Assembly: GCA_009746045.1 (NCBI GenBank)
Contig: RPFO01000082.1
Span: 2,076,612 to 2,140,611, forward strand
Length of the DNA: 64,000 bases
Origin: Mesostigma viride
Taxonomy: Eukaryota > Streptophyta > Mesostigmatophyceae > Mesostigmatales > Mesostigmataceae
Reading direction: 5' to 3'
Numbering within the stretch: the first letter of the stretch is position 1; the number at the start of each line of letters is the position of its first letter. Made by a program: the position numbers and the translations under genes. Under the pieces are notes generated by a model. The model was not told where the DNA came from. It saw only the letters and a program-made list of their open reading frames with translations, and did no database searches. Shown here one piece after another: positions 44,401-54,403 of the stretch.

Positions 44401-44587
44401 CCCACTGTACGAGCTCACGGCTGCCGACCTGGCGGTGCGCCACATGAGCGAGCTGAGCGTGGCCAACCTGCGCAACTTGATGGCGGCGGCGGAGCCGGAC
44501 GAGAGCGAGCAGCAGGGGGAGCTCCAGATGGAGGTTGAGGAAGAGACGTACGCGCCCAAGCCGCTGTCCATGCTGTTTGATGACTGA
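41472..44587 (+). CDS. Plastid-type HAD-superfamily protein (plant chloroplast HAD family)
   Basis: Exons: 41,472-41,759; 41,862-42,065; 42,803-43,042; 44,123-44,587; all GT-AG with phase-0 junctions; 398 residues. The N-terminus is rich in Ser/Arg/Ala and basic, like a chloroplast transit peptide (an in-frame Met also lies at 41,376). The core matches, from memory, plant chloroplast HAD proteins of the At4g11570 (PYRP2) / At3g10970 kind: AWLTLAEEEARAPPAAFILR, SEVLCWARDP, PERCIVFGAGN, ASRHPLYEL. HAD motifs are altered: motif I is E149-Y-D151 instead of DxD, motif II S251 is kept, motif III is STPDAETF (T290 where Lys is expected), and motif IV acids are replaced by GAGN (314-317). Family members include a riboflavin-pathway phosphatase; whether this protein is catalytic is open. 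The first exon is the least certain. Confidence 0.82.
43430..44045. repeat. Pyrimidine-rich intronic tract
   Basis: Some 600 bp of the last intron of the HAD gene consist of T runs and tttgccct units on the coding strand, first mixed, then as a regular (ttttgccctc)n-type array. It ends about 80 bp before the 3' splice site at 44,122. The opposite-strand lysine-rich frames are artefacts. Confidence 0.85.
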
Positions 44588-46728
44588 GGGGGGCACTCTC
44601 CCCGCTGTTGGATGACTGAGGGGGGCTGCTCTCCATGCCCTTAAATGATTAGGAAGCGGGGGGCGGGGGGGGGGGGGGGGGGAGGGAAATTGAGGATGGG
44701 TGCGAAAGGGAAGGAAGGGTGTCATGCTCGAACATCAGGAGGTCTGTCTTTGCCCTTTGACGGTTGAGGGGGGAGGCTGCTTGTTCTCTTCGCACCTGAT
44801 GCATAAGGGGCAGGGGAGTCGCCCTATTCTTTTCGGCAACTCAATGCGGGAGGGCATTCTCTATCCTTTTTGTTTGTTGAGCGACAGGGGCTTCATGGCT
44901 TTTATAATGAAGGAACCTTGGGCCAGATGGGCCCAGGGCACACCTCCTGGTCGAAAGGTACAGATGGGCCTATGGCACGCTCGGAACGCACGTATGCCTT
45001 GCAGTGGGACAGGCACGTGGAGAGCAAAGTTGGCCTGGAGGGGGTGTGTCCTGAGGAGGACCCTGCTTGTGGCATGAGGGATGCCCGGTGATGGCTGTCA
45101 GTTGACAACCCGCTGGATGAGGACGTATGTAGAACCGGGACGGGTCTTCCTGTGCTGGTTCCCTCATGCATGGAAAGGACAGTGGTGGTGGTGGAGCCCA
45201 TGCAGCGACCAGGGGGGCGGTACCTTGCTACATCTGTGTCAATCGCGAAAAGTCCACGCTGGTTTGGCTTGGATGAATCGCCCCGACCAAATCGCTCCGC
45301 ATGAGATGCAATGGCTGGTTCTGTGGCTGGCCACGCGTGTCTGTGCCCACATCGACTTCCACGGATGGTAACAACGGGGAGCTTGTGCGGGGGGTTGCGC
45401 CGACATTGGATGGCCCGGGCTTCGACCCAGATCCTTGGCATGTGGATAGGCCCAAGAGGCTGTCCCCATTACCCCCTCGTACATGGTGGCCCCACGGGTG
45501 TGCTGGCCGCTTGTCGTTGTGGTGGAGTCCATAGCCAGTGCTTTCAAACTCATGGAGATTTCCAAGTGTTTGCGGGCGCAGTTGTTTAGTGGATGGCCAC
45601 GCAAGGGCCGGCAGCCGCTGTGGGTACTGGCATCTCCCAGCCGCAATGGTGGTTGCAGCCGTTGGCCCGAAGGTTGCTGGTGACACGTGGCATGTTCGGA
45701 AGTTACGCCGCCTGACTGTGACTCCAGCGGATTTCGGTAATGCCTGTGTTTTTCTGGCATAGTCTTCCAGCACATGGCTGCTTTTACATGTGTGAAGGAT
45801 TGATCACGTGGGCGGTAGCCATCGTGTAGGTTAGCTGGGTCGCCAAACGTGGCCCTGGCTGCCATAAGCTAGATAACAGCAGGGTCGAGCTACCCTAGTC
45901 CGGATTCTTCCAGATTTCTGGCCATTGCTGGTTGTCTTTTTGATAGGGTAGTGTTGTACATGGAATTGTGGTGGTTACGGGACTTGCAGGCCTGACGGGT
46001 GCAGTAGGGCACGGTCGCCAGACGGCCAAATGGCCAGCACGCCCGGGATATGGTACCGTGCGCAAACGGCTCAGCAGCACATGATTGTGAGGCAGGTGTG
46101 TGCTGCAACTGGTCGACGTATGGCATAGCCTCGGCTTTTGCGCTGGCTACTTTTTCGTGGGCAACACCATCATGCTGCGCTGCCCATGGGGTTGGGCTCA
46201 CCCTCGCTACTTCTGCATGTTGATGCAAGTTGTACATACACAGCTGGATTTTTTCATGCATCTCTCGCCAGGGCTGTGGCAGGGTGCGCTTTGCATTATG
46301 TCAAGTGAGACAAGTATTATGTGATGTGATGACGTGTTGGTCTCCCCAGGGCAGCCTCTTACCTAGAGAACGTTGACTGTCTAATTAGTTGTCAGATTCG
46401 TTCACCACTTCTGGTTTTGTATATTGCTATCAGCAGAGTTTGTCATCAATGCAAAATATGCAGCAGTTTGTGTACTGCTGTATGTATAGTGGTCAACAGC
46501 GTGTGTTCCTATAATGAATATTCCATACTTTTCCTGCGCAAATGGGAGGGCCCACAATCAATCTACAATACCCATGCCAAATTTTATTACTTGAGGAGAC
46601 GCCATTTCAACAAATACATGACAATTGATGCTCATTGTGAATGCGTTTCCACATGAAATCATTACCATTTCATGCAATTTGGTCACTGGTGCGCTTTCCG
46701 CGTGCACTTTTCATTACTAGATTGCTTA
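44588..46728. other. Downstream intergenic stretch
   Basis: No gene is recognised. A run of 18 G lies near 44,665-44,682. 45,871-45,955 is a piece of dispersed repeat R3, minus coding sense (tcgagctaccctagtccgg; gatttctggccattgctgg). Open frames at 45,228-45,865 on the minus strand do not resemble known proteins. Confidence 0.5.
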
Positions 46729-46786
46729 AATTTATTAAAATTTATTAAAATTTATTAACATTTATTAAAATTTATTCAAGTCGGGG
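46729..46786. repeat. (TTTATTAAAA)n decamer repeat
   Basis: About five copies of a ten-base A/T unit with one substitution. It could be the tail of a LINE or simply a microsatellite. Confidence 0.75.
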
Positions 46787-46977
46787 TAAAATTGGCTGTT
46801 TTTGTCAAAGTGTCATGCACTCGGAGGGTAAGCAAGTGAGACAAGTTGTAGATTAAATTTACAATTGCACAACCCTCTCCACGACCCCGCTAGTTCTATT
46901 TATAGAACGAATTATAATTATTGCCAAAATTGTGCACAAGCCTGTGCACAACCCAACCAGTAATTCCCACTTGAACT

Positions 46978-47904
46978 TTGAATATTCAAGTGAATGCTCT
47001 GGAGACAGATGTACAGATCGATCTTTACAAATGCAACGGCGAGATCTGGGCTCCACCCCTTTCCGTCCCCACCCTCCGCTCCATCCTCACGGAAGCCTTT
47101 CAGCAGCACGTGACCCCCCTTGCTGCCGACATAGCAGCAATCGGCGGCACGCTGACTGCTGAACTTCCTCACATTTCCACCGCCGCCGCCTCCACCTCCA
47201 CGGCCATTTCCGCCTCCACTGCCGACATCAAAGCCCAGCTCCTCGACCTCGACCAACGCCTTCAAGCCACCGCCAACGCCCTTGAGAGCTTGCATGACAC
47301 CGCCGGCCTCACCGCCCAGGCGGTGAAGGACATCGCCGCCCAGCCGGCGCCTGCTGGCTCGGCCGGCGATGCTCCCTCCACCTGGGCGGACTTGCTTAAG
47401 CAGCACACCACCTCCACCACCTCCACCATCTCGGCACAACTCAAGCAACAAGCCCTCGACCTTCGCGAGGAAGCCGACATCGCCCGGCGCAGCCACAATG
47501 TCATCGTCAAGCACTTCGACCAGCAGGCAGGTGAGACCTCCACGAGCCTTCTTGAGGCATTTAAGCGCGCCATTCTTGCCCCCATGTTACTCACTGGTGA
47601 GCTGGACATGTCGGCTGTCCGCCTCCCCCGCGCGCGGGGGAAGGCTGGCCCGGCCCCCGTGCTCCTCACCTTTAAGTACATGGCGGACAAGCTGGCGTTC
47701 CTTAAATGCCGCAAGAAGCTCTCGGAGACTCGCTTCACGCTGGACGACGACTTGACCCTGGCCCAGCAACAACGGCGACGCGAGCTATGGCCGGCCTACC
47801 TTCAGCTCCGGCAGAGCGCAAGGGGGAAGCCGGTATACTGGAGGGGGGCGGTCATCCACGTTGACCACAAGCCCTGGCAGCCCCCTCCTGCCACCTCAGA
47901 CTAG
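46978..47904 (+). CDS. ORF1 protein of the ORF1-retroposon, open but 5'-truncated
   Basis: A 308-residue frame is open from an ATG at 46,978 to a stop at 47,902-47,904. Homology to the longer copy at 29.9-31.4 kb only starts near 47,034, after the target-site duplication. The first 18-19 residues, including the start codon, therefore come from flanking DNA. The protein has a helical, Ala/Thr/Ser-rich middle with coiled-coil-like segments (DIKAQLLDLDQRLQATANAL; DLREEADIARRSHNVIVKHF). The C-terminal domain contains KYMADKLAFLKCRKKL, TLDDDLTLAQQQRRREL and PVYWRGAVIHVDHKPW. This resembles the C-terminal nucleic-acid-binding domain of L1 ORF1 proteins (family Transposase_22). No zinc knuckle is present. 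Expected role: RNA binding and chaperoning of its transcript. Confidence 0.7.
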   Translation: MNIQVNALETDVQIDLYKCNGEIWAPPLSVPTLRSILTEAFQQHVTPLAADIAAIGGTLTAELPHISTAAASTSTAISASTADIKAQLLDLDQRLQATANALESLHDTAGLTAQAVKDIAAQPAPAGSAGDAPSTWADLLKQHTTSTTSTISAQLKQQALDLREEADIARRSHNVIVKHFDQQAGETSTSLLEAFKRAILAPMLLTGELDMSAVRLPRARGKAGPAPVLLTFKYMADKLAFLKCRKKLSETRFTLDDDLTLAQQQRRRELWPAYLQLRQSARGKPVYWRGAVIHVDHKPWQPPPATSD

Positions 47905-48346
47905 GAATATATATACCAGTAGTGTAGATTAGTAAGGCTTAGCCTAGCATGTGGCCCACGCGCATGTGCGCCCATAATGGCCCCCATGGATGATGCCTTC
48001 AACATTTAGCCATGCTTTGTCTATAATGGGACCCCCATGGATGTTGCATTAAGAACTTAGCCATGCTATGCCATGCAGAGAGATGCTCTCTGTCGAGAAG
48101 CCATGCCCTAGCCCTTGCATAGCCATGATGATCTTCCTCCCCCGTGCCAGGATCCCCTTAGCTGGGTTGAACCTGAGACAGCATGGTGGTGCCGGTGCCC
48201 TTGCGGCACCTAGAGCAAGTGTTGCTTACATTCCCACCCTTGCATGAAGTAGCCTAGGATGTATTTAAAGCCATATGCCCCTTCTCAGGGATATGTGCTA
48301 CATTGACTCCCAACGGAGTGATGTTGATAATTAATTAATTAATTAA
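47034..48346 (+). mobile_element. ORF1-retroposon with 10-bp TSD
   Basis: The insertion is flanked by tttacaaatg at 47,024-47,033 and 48,347-48,356. It contains the C-terminal two thirds of ORF1, a 440-bp 3' UTR with no further ORF, the hairpin core CTCC-CAAC-GGAG (48,308-48,319) and an (ATTA)n tail. Stop codon and 3' UTR follow ORF1 directly, so no reverse transcriptase is encoded. Confidence 0.9.
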
Positions 48347-49479
48347 TTTACAAATGTACACGAGTTCAGATCAAGCTATCTAACTACCTACTAACAGGCG
48401 TTTCTTTACAGGTGCCCGTCCGCTCGTCTTCTTTACACCCCCCTCCCGCACATCTGCGCCAGCCTTCCCTTGAGGTTTTCGTTTGCCCTGCCCTGCGGCT
48501 TGGTCTCCCCCCTTCTCTTGGAGTCGTGGGGAAGATCTGGTCGCTGGGGAAGATCTGGTCGCCAGGTACCCCTTGTCCATCCACCACTCCAAATACGTTC
48601 CCTCAGGTGGCTTGAAACAGTTCCGCATCTCGTCTTGTTGTACCTTGAAAATTATGTTGGGCATCGTCCCCTGCTCCCCATTAATCCAGATTCCCTTTTC
48701 GTCACACCCTTCTGCCCAAAATTTAACGTACCACACGCCCGTTTTATCCACCTTTCGAACGACTCCATGCACCAGGAACGTGTCGACGTGGAAATCAGGC
48801 ATGTGTGCCAGCTTCATTGGGTCTGCATTGAGTTTAGCCACCGAATCAGCAGCCCACGTGGGCTTCCACAACGTATCAAGGCGCTGGGATTGGTTCTTCC
48901 GATACTGGCAAAATTCCCCGCCGTGCTTGCACAATACCGAAACCGGACATCCAACAGGCGAGCGGGGCACGACCCGTTTCCCCCCCCCCCACCTTCCAGA
49001 TTCTCCATCCACGTCTGCCAACTTGGTGGTGGCACTTTCTTGTCTAGTGGCTTGGGCTGGGTTGCGGTAACTGTGACACGTCTTTGTGGCGCTTCCTCAG
49101 GTTCCGATTCTTCCGATTCTTCCGAATCTTCCTCAAACCCTTTGGGTGGGCCGCCATGCGCGTCATCCTTTGGCGGCTCCTCTTCAGACTCGTCACCTGT
49201 GTGTGGGACAAGCAATGACGAGCGGCGCAATTAGTTATCATTACAATCGCAAATCAAACTTGGGAATATGCAAACATCATAATTTAACCGACCATATTCA
49301 CTCAGATTAACTTACCCTTTGACAGATGACTAGCCGTTGCTCTTGATCGAACGTGCCCGCCAGGCGAAAGGAGCTTTTTGCAGTAGTCGACGGCACGCCC
49401 CAACATCCCCCCCCCGACGCCCCCGAATTCCCCTCGAGCCTCCCTCCCCTCCCCCCCCTCCTTCCCCCCTTCCCCCGAT

Positions 49480-49925
49480 GCGCCGGTCGACCCGCCCCCC
49501 TCTCCGCCCTTCGACCCGCCCCCCTCTCCGCCCTTTGACCCGCCCCCCTCTCCACCCTTCTCTCCCCCCCCTCTCCGCCCTTGGACCCGCCCCCCTCTCC
49601 GCCCTTTGACCCGCCCCCCTCTCCACCCTTTGACCCGCCCCCCTCTCCGCCCTTCGACCCGCCCCCCTCTCCGCCCTTCGACCCCCTCCCCTCTCCGCCC
49701 TTCTCTCCGCCCCCCTCTCCATCCTTCGACCCCCTCCCCTCTCCGCCCTTCGACCCGCCCCCCTCTCCGTCCTTCGACCCCCCCCCTCTCCGCCCTTCGA
49801 CCCCCCCCCTCTCCGCCCTTCGACCCGCCCCCCTCTCCGTCCTTCGACCCCCCCCCTCTCCGCCCTTCGACCCGCCCCCCTCTCCGCCCTTCGAACCCCC
49901 CCCTCTCCGTCCTTCGACCCGCCCC
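49480..49925 (-). repeat. Coding 24-bp minisatellite
   Basis: Some eighteen units of about 24 bp (on plus: gacccgcccccctctccgcc plus ttc and variants) lie in the second exon of the unrecognised gene. The unit is open in several frames, giving RRAERGG, EGRRGGRV or KGGEGGGS repeats. Poly-C length changes between units move the frame. Confidence 0.85.
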
Positions 49926-51825
49926 CCTTATCACCACCCTCATTCCCGTCCCCCTCATCATCGCCGGCACCATCATCACCAACCTCCTCCCCATCATCAC
50001 CCCCATGTGACCCGACATCCTCATCATCCCCCATTGAGACGTCTTCGGCCGCGGGGGTCTCCGAGGCGGCGCGCTTCCGGCGTTTCTTTTTGGTGCCAGC
50101 GCCTGCCGTCTCCAGCGGACGCTTCTGGGCTGCACCCGCAATTTCCTTGCCCGAACGGCCGTTGGGATTGGAAATATCCTCCCCCTCAGGCCGCTTCCCA
50201 AGTACCTTCAGAAGGACCTTAAACCCATCCACCTGCTCCTTTGACCCAATGAAGATCACGGGTGGGTTGAAGAATCCCGTGAAATCGCCTAGGTACGACG
50301 ACCAGTCGTCCTTCACACCATTGAAATCTCCACAATCCTTCGCCGCCTTCCAGTCCCTTTTCTCCACCCACGAACCCGTTCGACCCTTCAACAATTCCTC
50401 ATCATTCCACAGCTTGGCGTGATGTTCCAAATTCAGCAGCACTACCCCATTCTTGATATCTGGCTGGTTCACCCCCCCCTTCCTCTTCACAACAAATTCG
50501 AACCCCTCCATTGCATTAAGTACCACTTGAGCCAACCGTGTCGGCCCATCGCTTTTCTCCCACGCGAAAGTCTTCATCATGAACTCACAGGTCTCTTCCC
50601 CGTCAGACGTGTAAACTCTCTTAGAAATCCACGGGCCCTGCTGCTCGATTTCGGATGCCATCTCCTCCGACCCAAACTTCCGCGGGGGTTCCCGCTTCTC
50701 CCCCACCTTTTTTTGGCGACCCGACTGGACGTCCTCTGCCTCGGCATGTTCGGCTTGGCCTTCCTCCGGCACAGCCCCCGTCACCACCACAGCCCCCGCC
50801 ACAGGCTGTACGGGTTGGGGCACCACAGCCTGTTCGGTTGGGGGTTCGGGCGCAATCAGGACCCACCATTTCGTTTCCTCCTTGTGGGTCGTCCAAAAAT
50901 CCGTCCTCTCCAGCAGTGCAAGTGGGAAGGTGGAATCGTCCCTCCCCGTTGGCCTGATAACCGCCCTTAGTCTCTTGGCAGCTACAGCGACCGTATCGGC
51001 CACCCTCTGAAGGGCGCTGTCGGCTTCCGAAGGCTGCATCGGCAACCAGCCGAGGTCGCGTGGTTCGGGGTATTTCCCCAAATCGCGGTTGTAGATCATG
51101 AAAAGCTGGACCATCACCTCGCAGAAGATCTTGGCCATGTATGTCAGGTCATACAAGCACTGAGGAGGAACGTGTTTGGCCTTCACGGTTGCCATGATAG
51201 ACGGCCAGAATCGAAAGCGGGCTAGACTCCTCCACCCTTCCTGTTTGATCCCCCCCCCTTCCTCATCACCCTTCCCTCCCCGTCCAGCTTGTCCGCTGCC
51301 ACGATGTCCAGAAACTCTGCAAGCTCCTTGGCCAGCTTGTCCTCAATCGGCATTCCACATCTACTGTCGTCGTTCGGAGCGACCGTTTCATCCTTCACAG
51401 CCGAGATGAAGTCGTAGACTTGGGTTTTCTCCGATTCGGACAAACCACCCTCGTTCAATCGCCCTCCAACCCGCTCCTCACCACCCTCCTCCCCCTCCCC
51501 GTCCTTCCTTGCCTTCTCAGTGCTGCTTGAAACCCCATGAATCAAATTCCATATTTCTTTCTGGTCCTGAAGGGGCACCTCCGGCTTATCCCAGGATTCC
51601 TCCATGTGCGTCTTGAAATAGTTGTGCACTTCCAGCAGCGCCGTCCCCCTCGACTTTTTGGAAACGGCCTCGTCTTCTGCATTCAGCCCCCCTCCGATCA
51701 GGGCAACCCTCCGATGCGCCTCTCTCCCCTGCATGCATGAAATGTGAATCAGTGTTTGAGACAAAAAACGGTCATACAACACACGACCTGACATTTTGTC
51801 CTTACACTTTGGAAGATCGGCCGTT

Positions 51826-52303
51826 CCCGAACAAAAATCACACCCTAATTTCCAGTTTCCAACGGCCGTTGGCGCAAGAAAAATCACACCCTAATTTCCA
51901 GGTTCCAACGGCCGTTGGCGCAAGAAAAATCACACCCTAATTTCCAGGTTCCAACGGCCGTTGGCGCAAGAAAAATCACACACTAATTTCCAGGTTCCAA
52001 CGGCCGTTGGCGCAAGAAAAATCACACCCTAATTTCCAGGCTCCAACGGCCGTTGGCGCAAGAAAAATGTCGACCGAATTTCCAGGTTCCAACGGCCGTT
52101 GGCGCAAGAAAAATATCAACCAAATTTCCAGGTTCCAACGGCCGTTGGCGCAGGAAAAATGACACCCTAATTTCCAGGTTCCAACGGCCGTTGGCGCAAG
52201 AAAAATCACACACTAATTTCCAGGTTCCAACGGCCGTTGGCGCAAGAAAAATCACACCCTAATTTCCAGGTTCCAACGGCCGTTGGCGCAAGAAAAATAA
52301 CAT
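51826..52303. repeat. 46-bp minisatellite, array 1 (intron)
   Basis: Ten units of about 46 bp, each with the palindrome CCAACGGCCGTTGG followed by gcgcaagaaaaat and an a-c-rich linker, lie within the intron 51,729-52,345 of the unrecognised gene. Most units are identical; a few differ in the linker (gtcgaccg, atcaacca). Confidence 0.9.
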
Positions 52304-53539
52304 CTAGTGCCTAAAACGTTCCCACACCCGATCCGTTATATTTACCTTTTGCGTCCGCATGTCCTTCATGGGCGGGATCAGTGCTTCCCCCTCCACCTCC
52401 CAGCCCTTGAGCACGTCCAGATTGGTGTACTTGAACTTCTCCGCGTCCCTCACCAACCCCCTCCACAAATCAAACGCCTCGTCGGTTGTCTCCACGAACT
52501 TGCCCTTTTGTTTACCCGCAATCTCGCCAGCTATCGCAGTACTCACTTGCTCGTCAGAGCCCTCGAAAATCACGGACTTCAACATCTGTGTGTAGTGGTT
52601 GCCGTCCAGCACGGCAAACTGCACAAACACGCAAGGCGTCTGGTCTCGAAATTTACCCTTAAGGCCGGCATGGTCCGAGATGTTCAAGCTCCCCAGCGCG
52701 GATTTCGTCAGGTCAACTACTGCCTCACGCTCAGATTCATTTGACCACTCGGACGGATCCAACTCCATGGTGATCAACTCGTCTGAGCAAGCGGCCGCCA
52801 TGTCCTTCAGGGAGTCCGTCCGGAGAATGGACATGGCTTCCTCGGCCGTTGGCGAACGATAGTATCCGAACCTCTGCACGGCACGGTCACTGTCGTCCCC
52901 CGTCAGTATTTTAATGTGGTAAGGAACCTTTTCACTCCTCTGCACCCATAAATTGTAGAGACCTGGATCACGGTCTGCCAGCACCTGCCACGCAAACCGG
53001 AAGATCGGCACGGCACATTTTGCTTTTGTCAGACTTGTGCCGGCCCCCACGAACCACGGCGCGAGCCCCCTACAATTCCGCACCGTCACCGTCCGGTGCC
53101 GCATGAGTTCCGGGAGTTGGCACAAGTTCTCCGTGGGGGCCCGTACTTGAGTCGCAATCGCGGACCCCCCCACGATGTCGACATCGTCTGGAACTAGGCG
53201 TATCTTCTGCCGCAGATGAAACGCCGCCTGTATGGTGTCAGTTAGATTCTTGTCGTGCACTTGAGAGGACGGCGCTGGCTCCCAGGAGTCCAAAATGCTG
53301 GGCTTCGCATTTCCAGCACGTGTCGTCAGCAGCCCCTTCCTCTCAAAGGTCTTCACAATAACCGACCATAAGTCGGTGCCCGGTGCTCGTTGGCGCCAGT
53401 CCTCAAAAAATGTTGTGAGATGCCTTTCCGAACAGTTATGTTCAATCTTGTAAGCCCACTTCCTCCGCTCTTCGTCCGTTCTCTGCCTTGACGGACGCCC
53501 CTGATCACATGCAAAAAACATACAGATAGCCGGAAGGTC

Positions 53540-54390
53540 AGTACTATGTTCCAACGGCCGTTGGCGACAGAAAAATAACACCCTAATTTCCAGGTTCCAA
53601 CGGCCGTGGGCGCATGAAAATCACACCCTAATTTACAGGTTCCAACGGCCGTTGGCGCATGAAAATCACACCCTAATTTCCAGGTTCCAACGGCCGTTGG
53701 CGACAGAAAAATAACACCCTAATTTCCAGGTTCCAACGGCCGTTGGCGCATGAAAATCACACCCTAATTTTAAGGTTCCGACGGCCGTTGGCGCATGAAA
53801 ATCACACCCTAATTTACAGGTTCCAACGGCCGTTGGCGCATGAAAATCACACCCTAATTTACAGGTTCCAACGGCCGTTGGCGCATGAAAATCACACCCT
53901 AATTTCCAGGTTCCAACGGCCGTTGGCGACAGAAAAATCACACCCTAATTTCCAGGTTCCAACGGCCGTTGGCGCGAGAAAAATGACACCCTATTTTCCA
54001 GGTTCCAACGGCCGTTGGCGCGAGAAAAATCACACCCTATTTTCCAGGTTCCAACGGCCGTTGGCGCATGAAAATCACACCCTAATTTCCAGTTTCCAAC
54101 GGCCGTTGGCGCGAGAAAAATGACACCTTCATTTCCAGGTTCCAACGGCCGTTGGCGACAGAAAAATAACACCCTAATTTCCAGGTTCCAACGGCCGTTG
54201 GCGCATGAAAATCACACCCTAATTTTAAGGTTCCGACGGCCGTTGGCGCATGAAAATCACACCCTAATTTACGGGTTCCAACGGCCGTTGGCGCATGAAA
54301 ATCACACCCTAATTTCAAGGTTCCGACGGCCGTTGGGCAAAAAAAAAATAACACCCTAATTTCCAAATTGCAACGGCCGTTGGCGCAAGA
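53540..54390. repeat. 46-bp minisatellite, array 2
   Basis: Nineteen units of the same monomer lie upstream (in gene sense) of the 53,500 exon. Variants gcgcatgaaaatc, gcgacagaaaaataac and gcgcgagaaaaat alternate. A block of several units near 53,697-53,900 recurs in the same order near 54,150-54,330, a higher-order duplication. The last unit merges into the hexamer array. Confidence 0.9.
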
Positions 54391-54403
54391 AAATCAAGCA
54401 AGA

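Larger units (their letters stand above)
48380..53500 (-). pseudogene. Unrecognised multi-exon gene with frame breaks at poly-C runs
   Basis: Minus-strand exons: 53,500-52,346; 51,728-49,316; 49,196-48,380, GT-AG, phases matching only if frame breaks are allowed at C9 (51,250-51,258), in the 24-bp repeat or C9 near 49,410, and at C11 (48,980-48,990). Exon 1 holds conserved-looking text (DLWSVIVKTFERKGLL; VQFAVLDGNHYTQMLKSV); DGNH recalls ParB-like proteins, but I cannot assign it. Exon 2 includes LTYMAKIFCEVMVQLFM, a nuclear-type basic run KKKRRKR and an acidic stretch, then a long Arg/Gly/Glu repeat. Exon 3 has HGVVRKVDKTGVWYVKFWAE and EGTYLEWWMDKGYL and a basic end. The 5' end is missing; earlier exons would lie beyond the hexamer array. 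Sequencing errors in homopolymers could make this an intact gene. A transposon-encoded protein is also possible. Confidence 0.55.

Noticed and set aside
45228..45865. Overlapping minus-strand frames of 181 and 208 codons
   Set aside because: No recognisable protein features, and both run in G/C-rich intergenic DNA with equal openness in other frames.
49302..50222. Pro-rich plus-strand frames
   Set aside because: They are the reverse of the coding 24-bp minisatellite.
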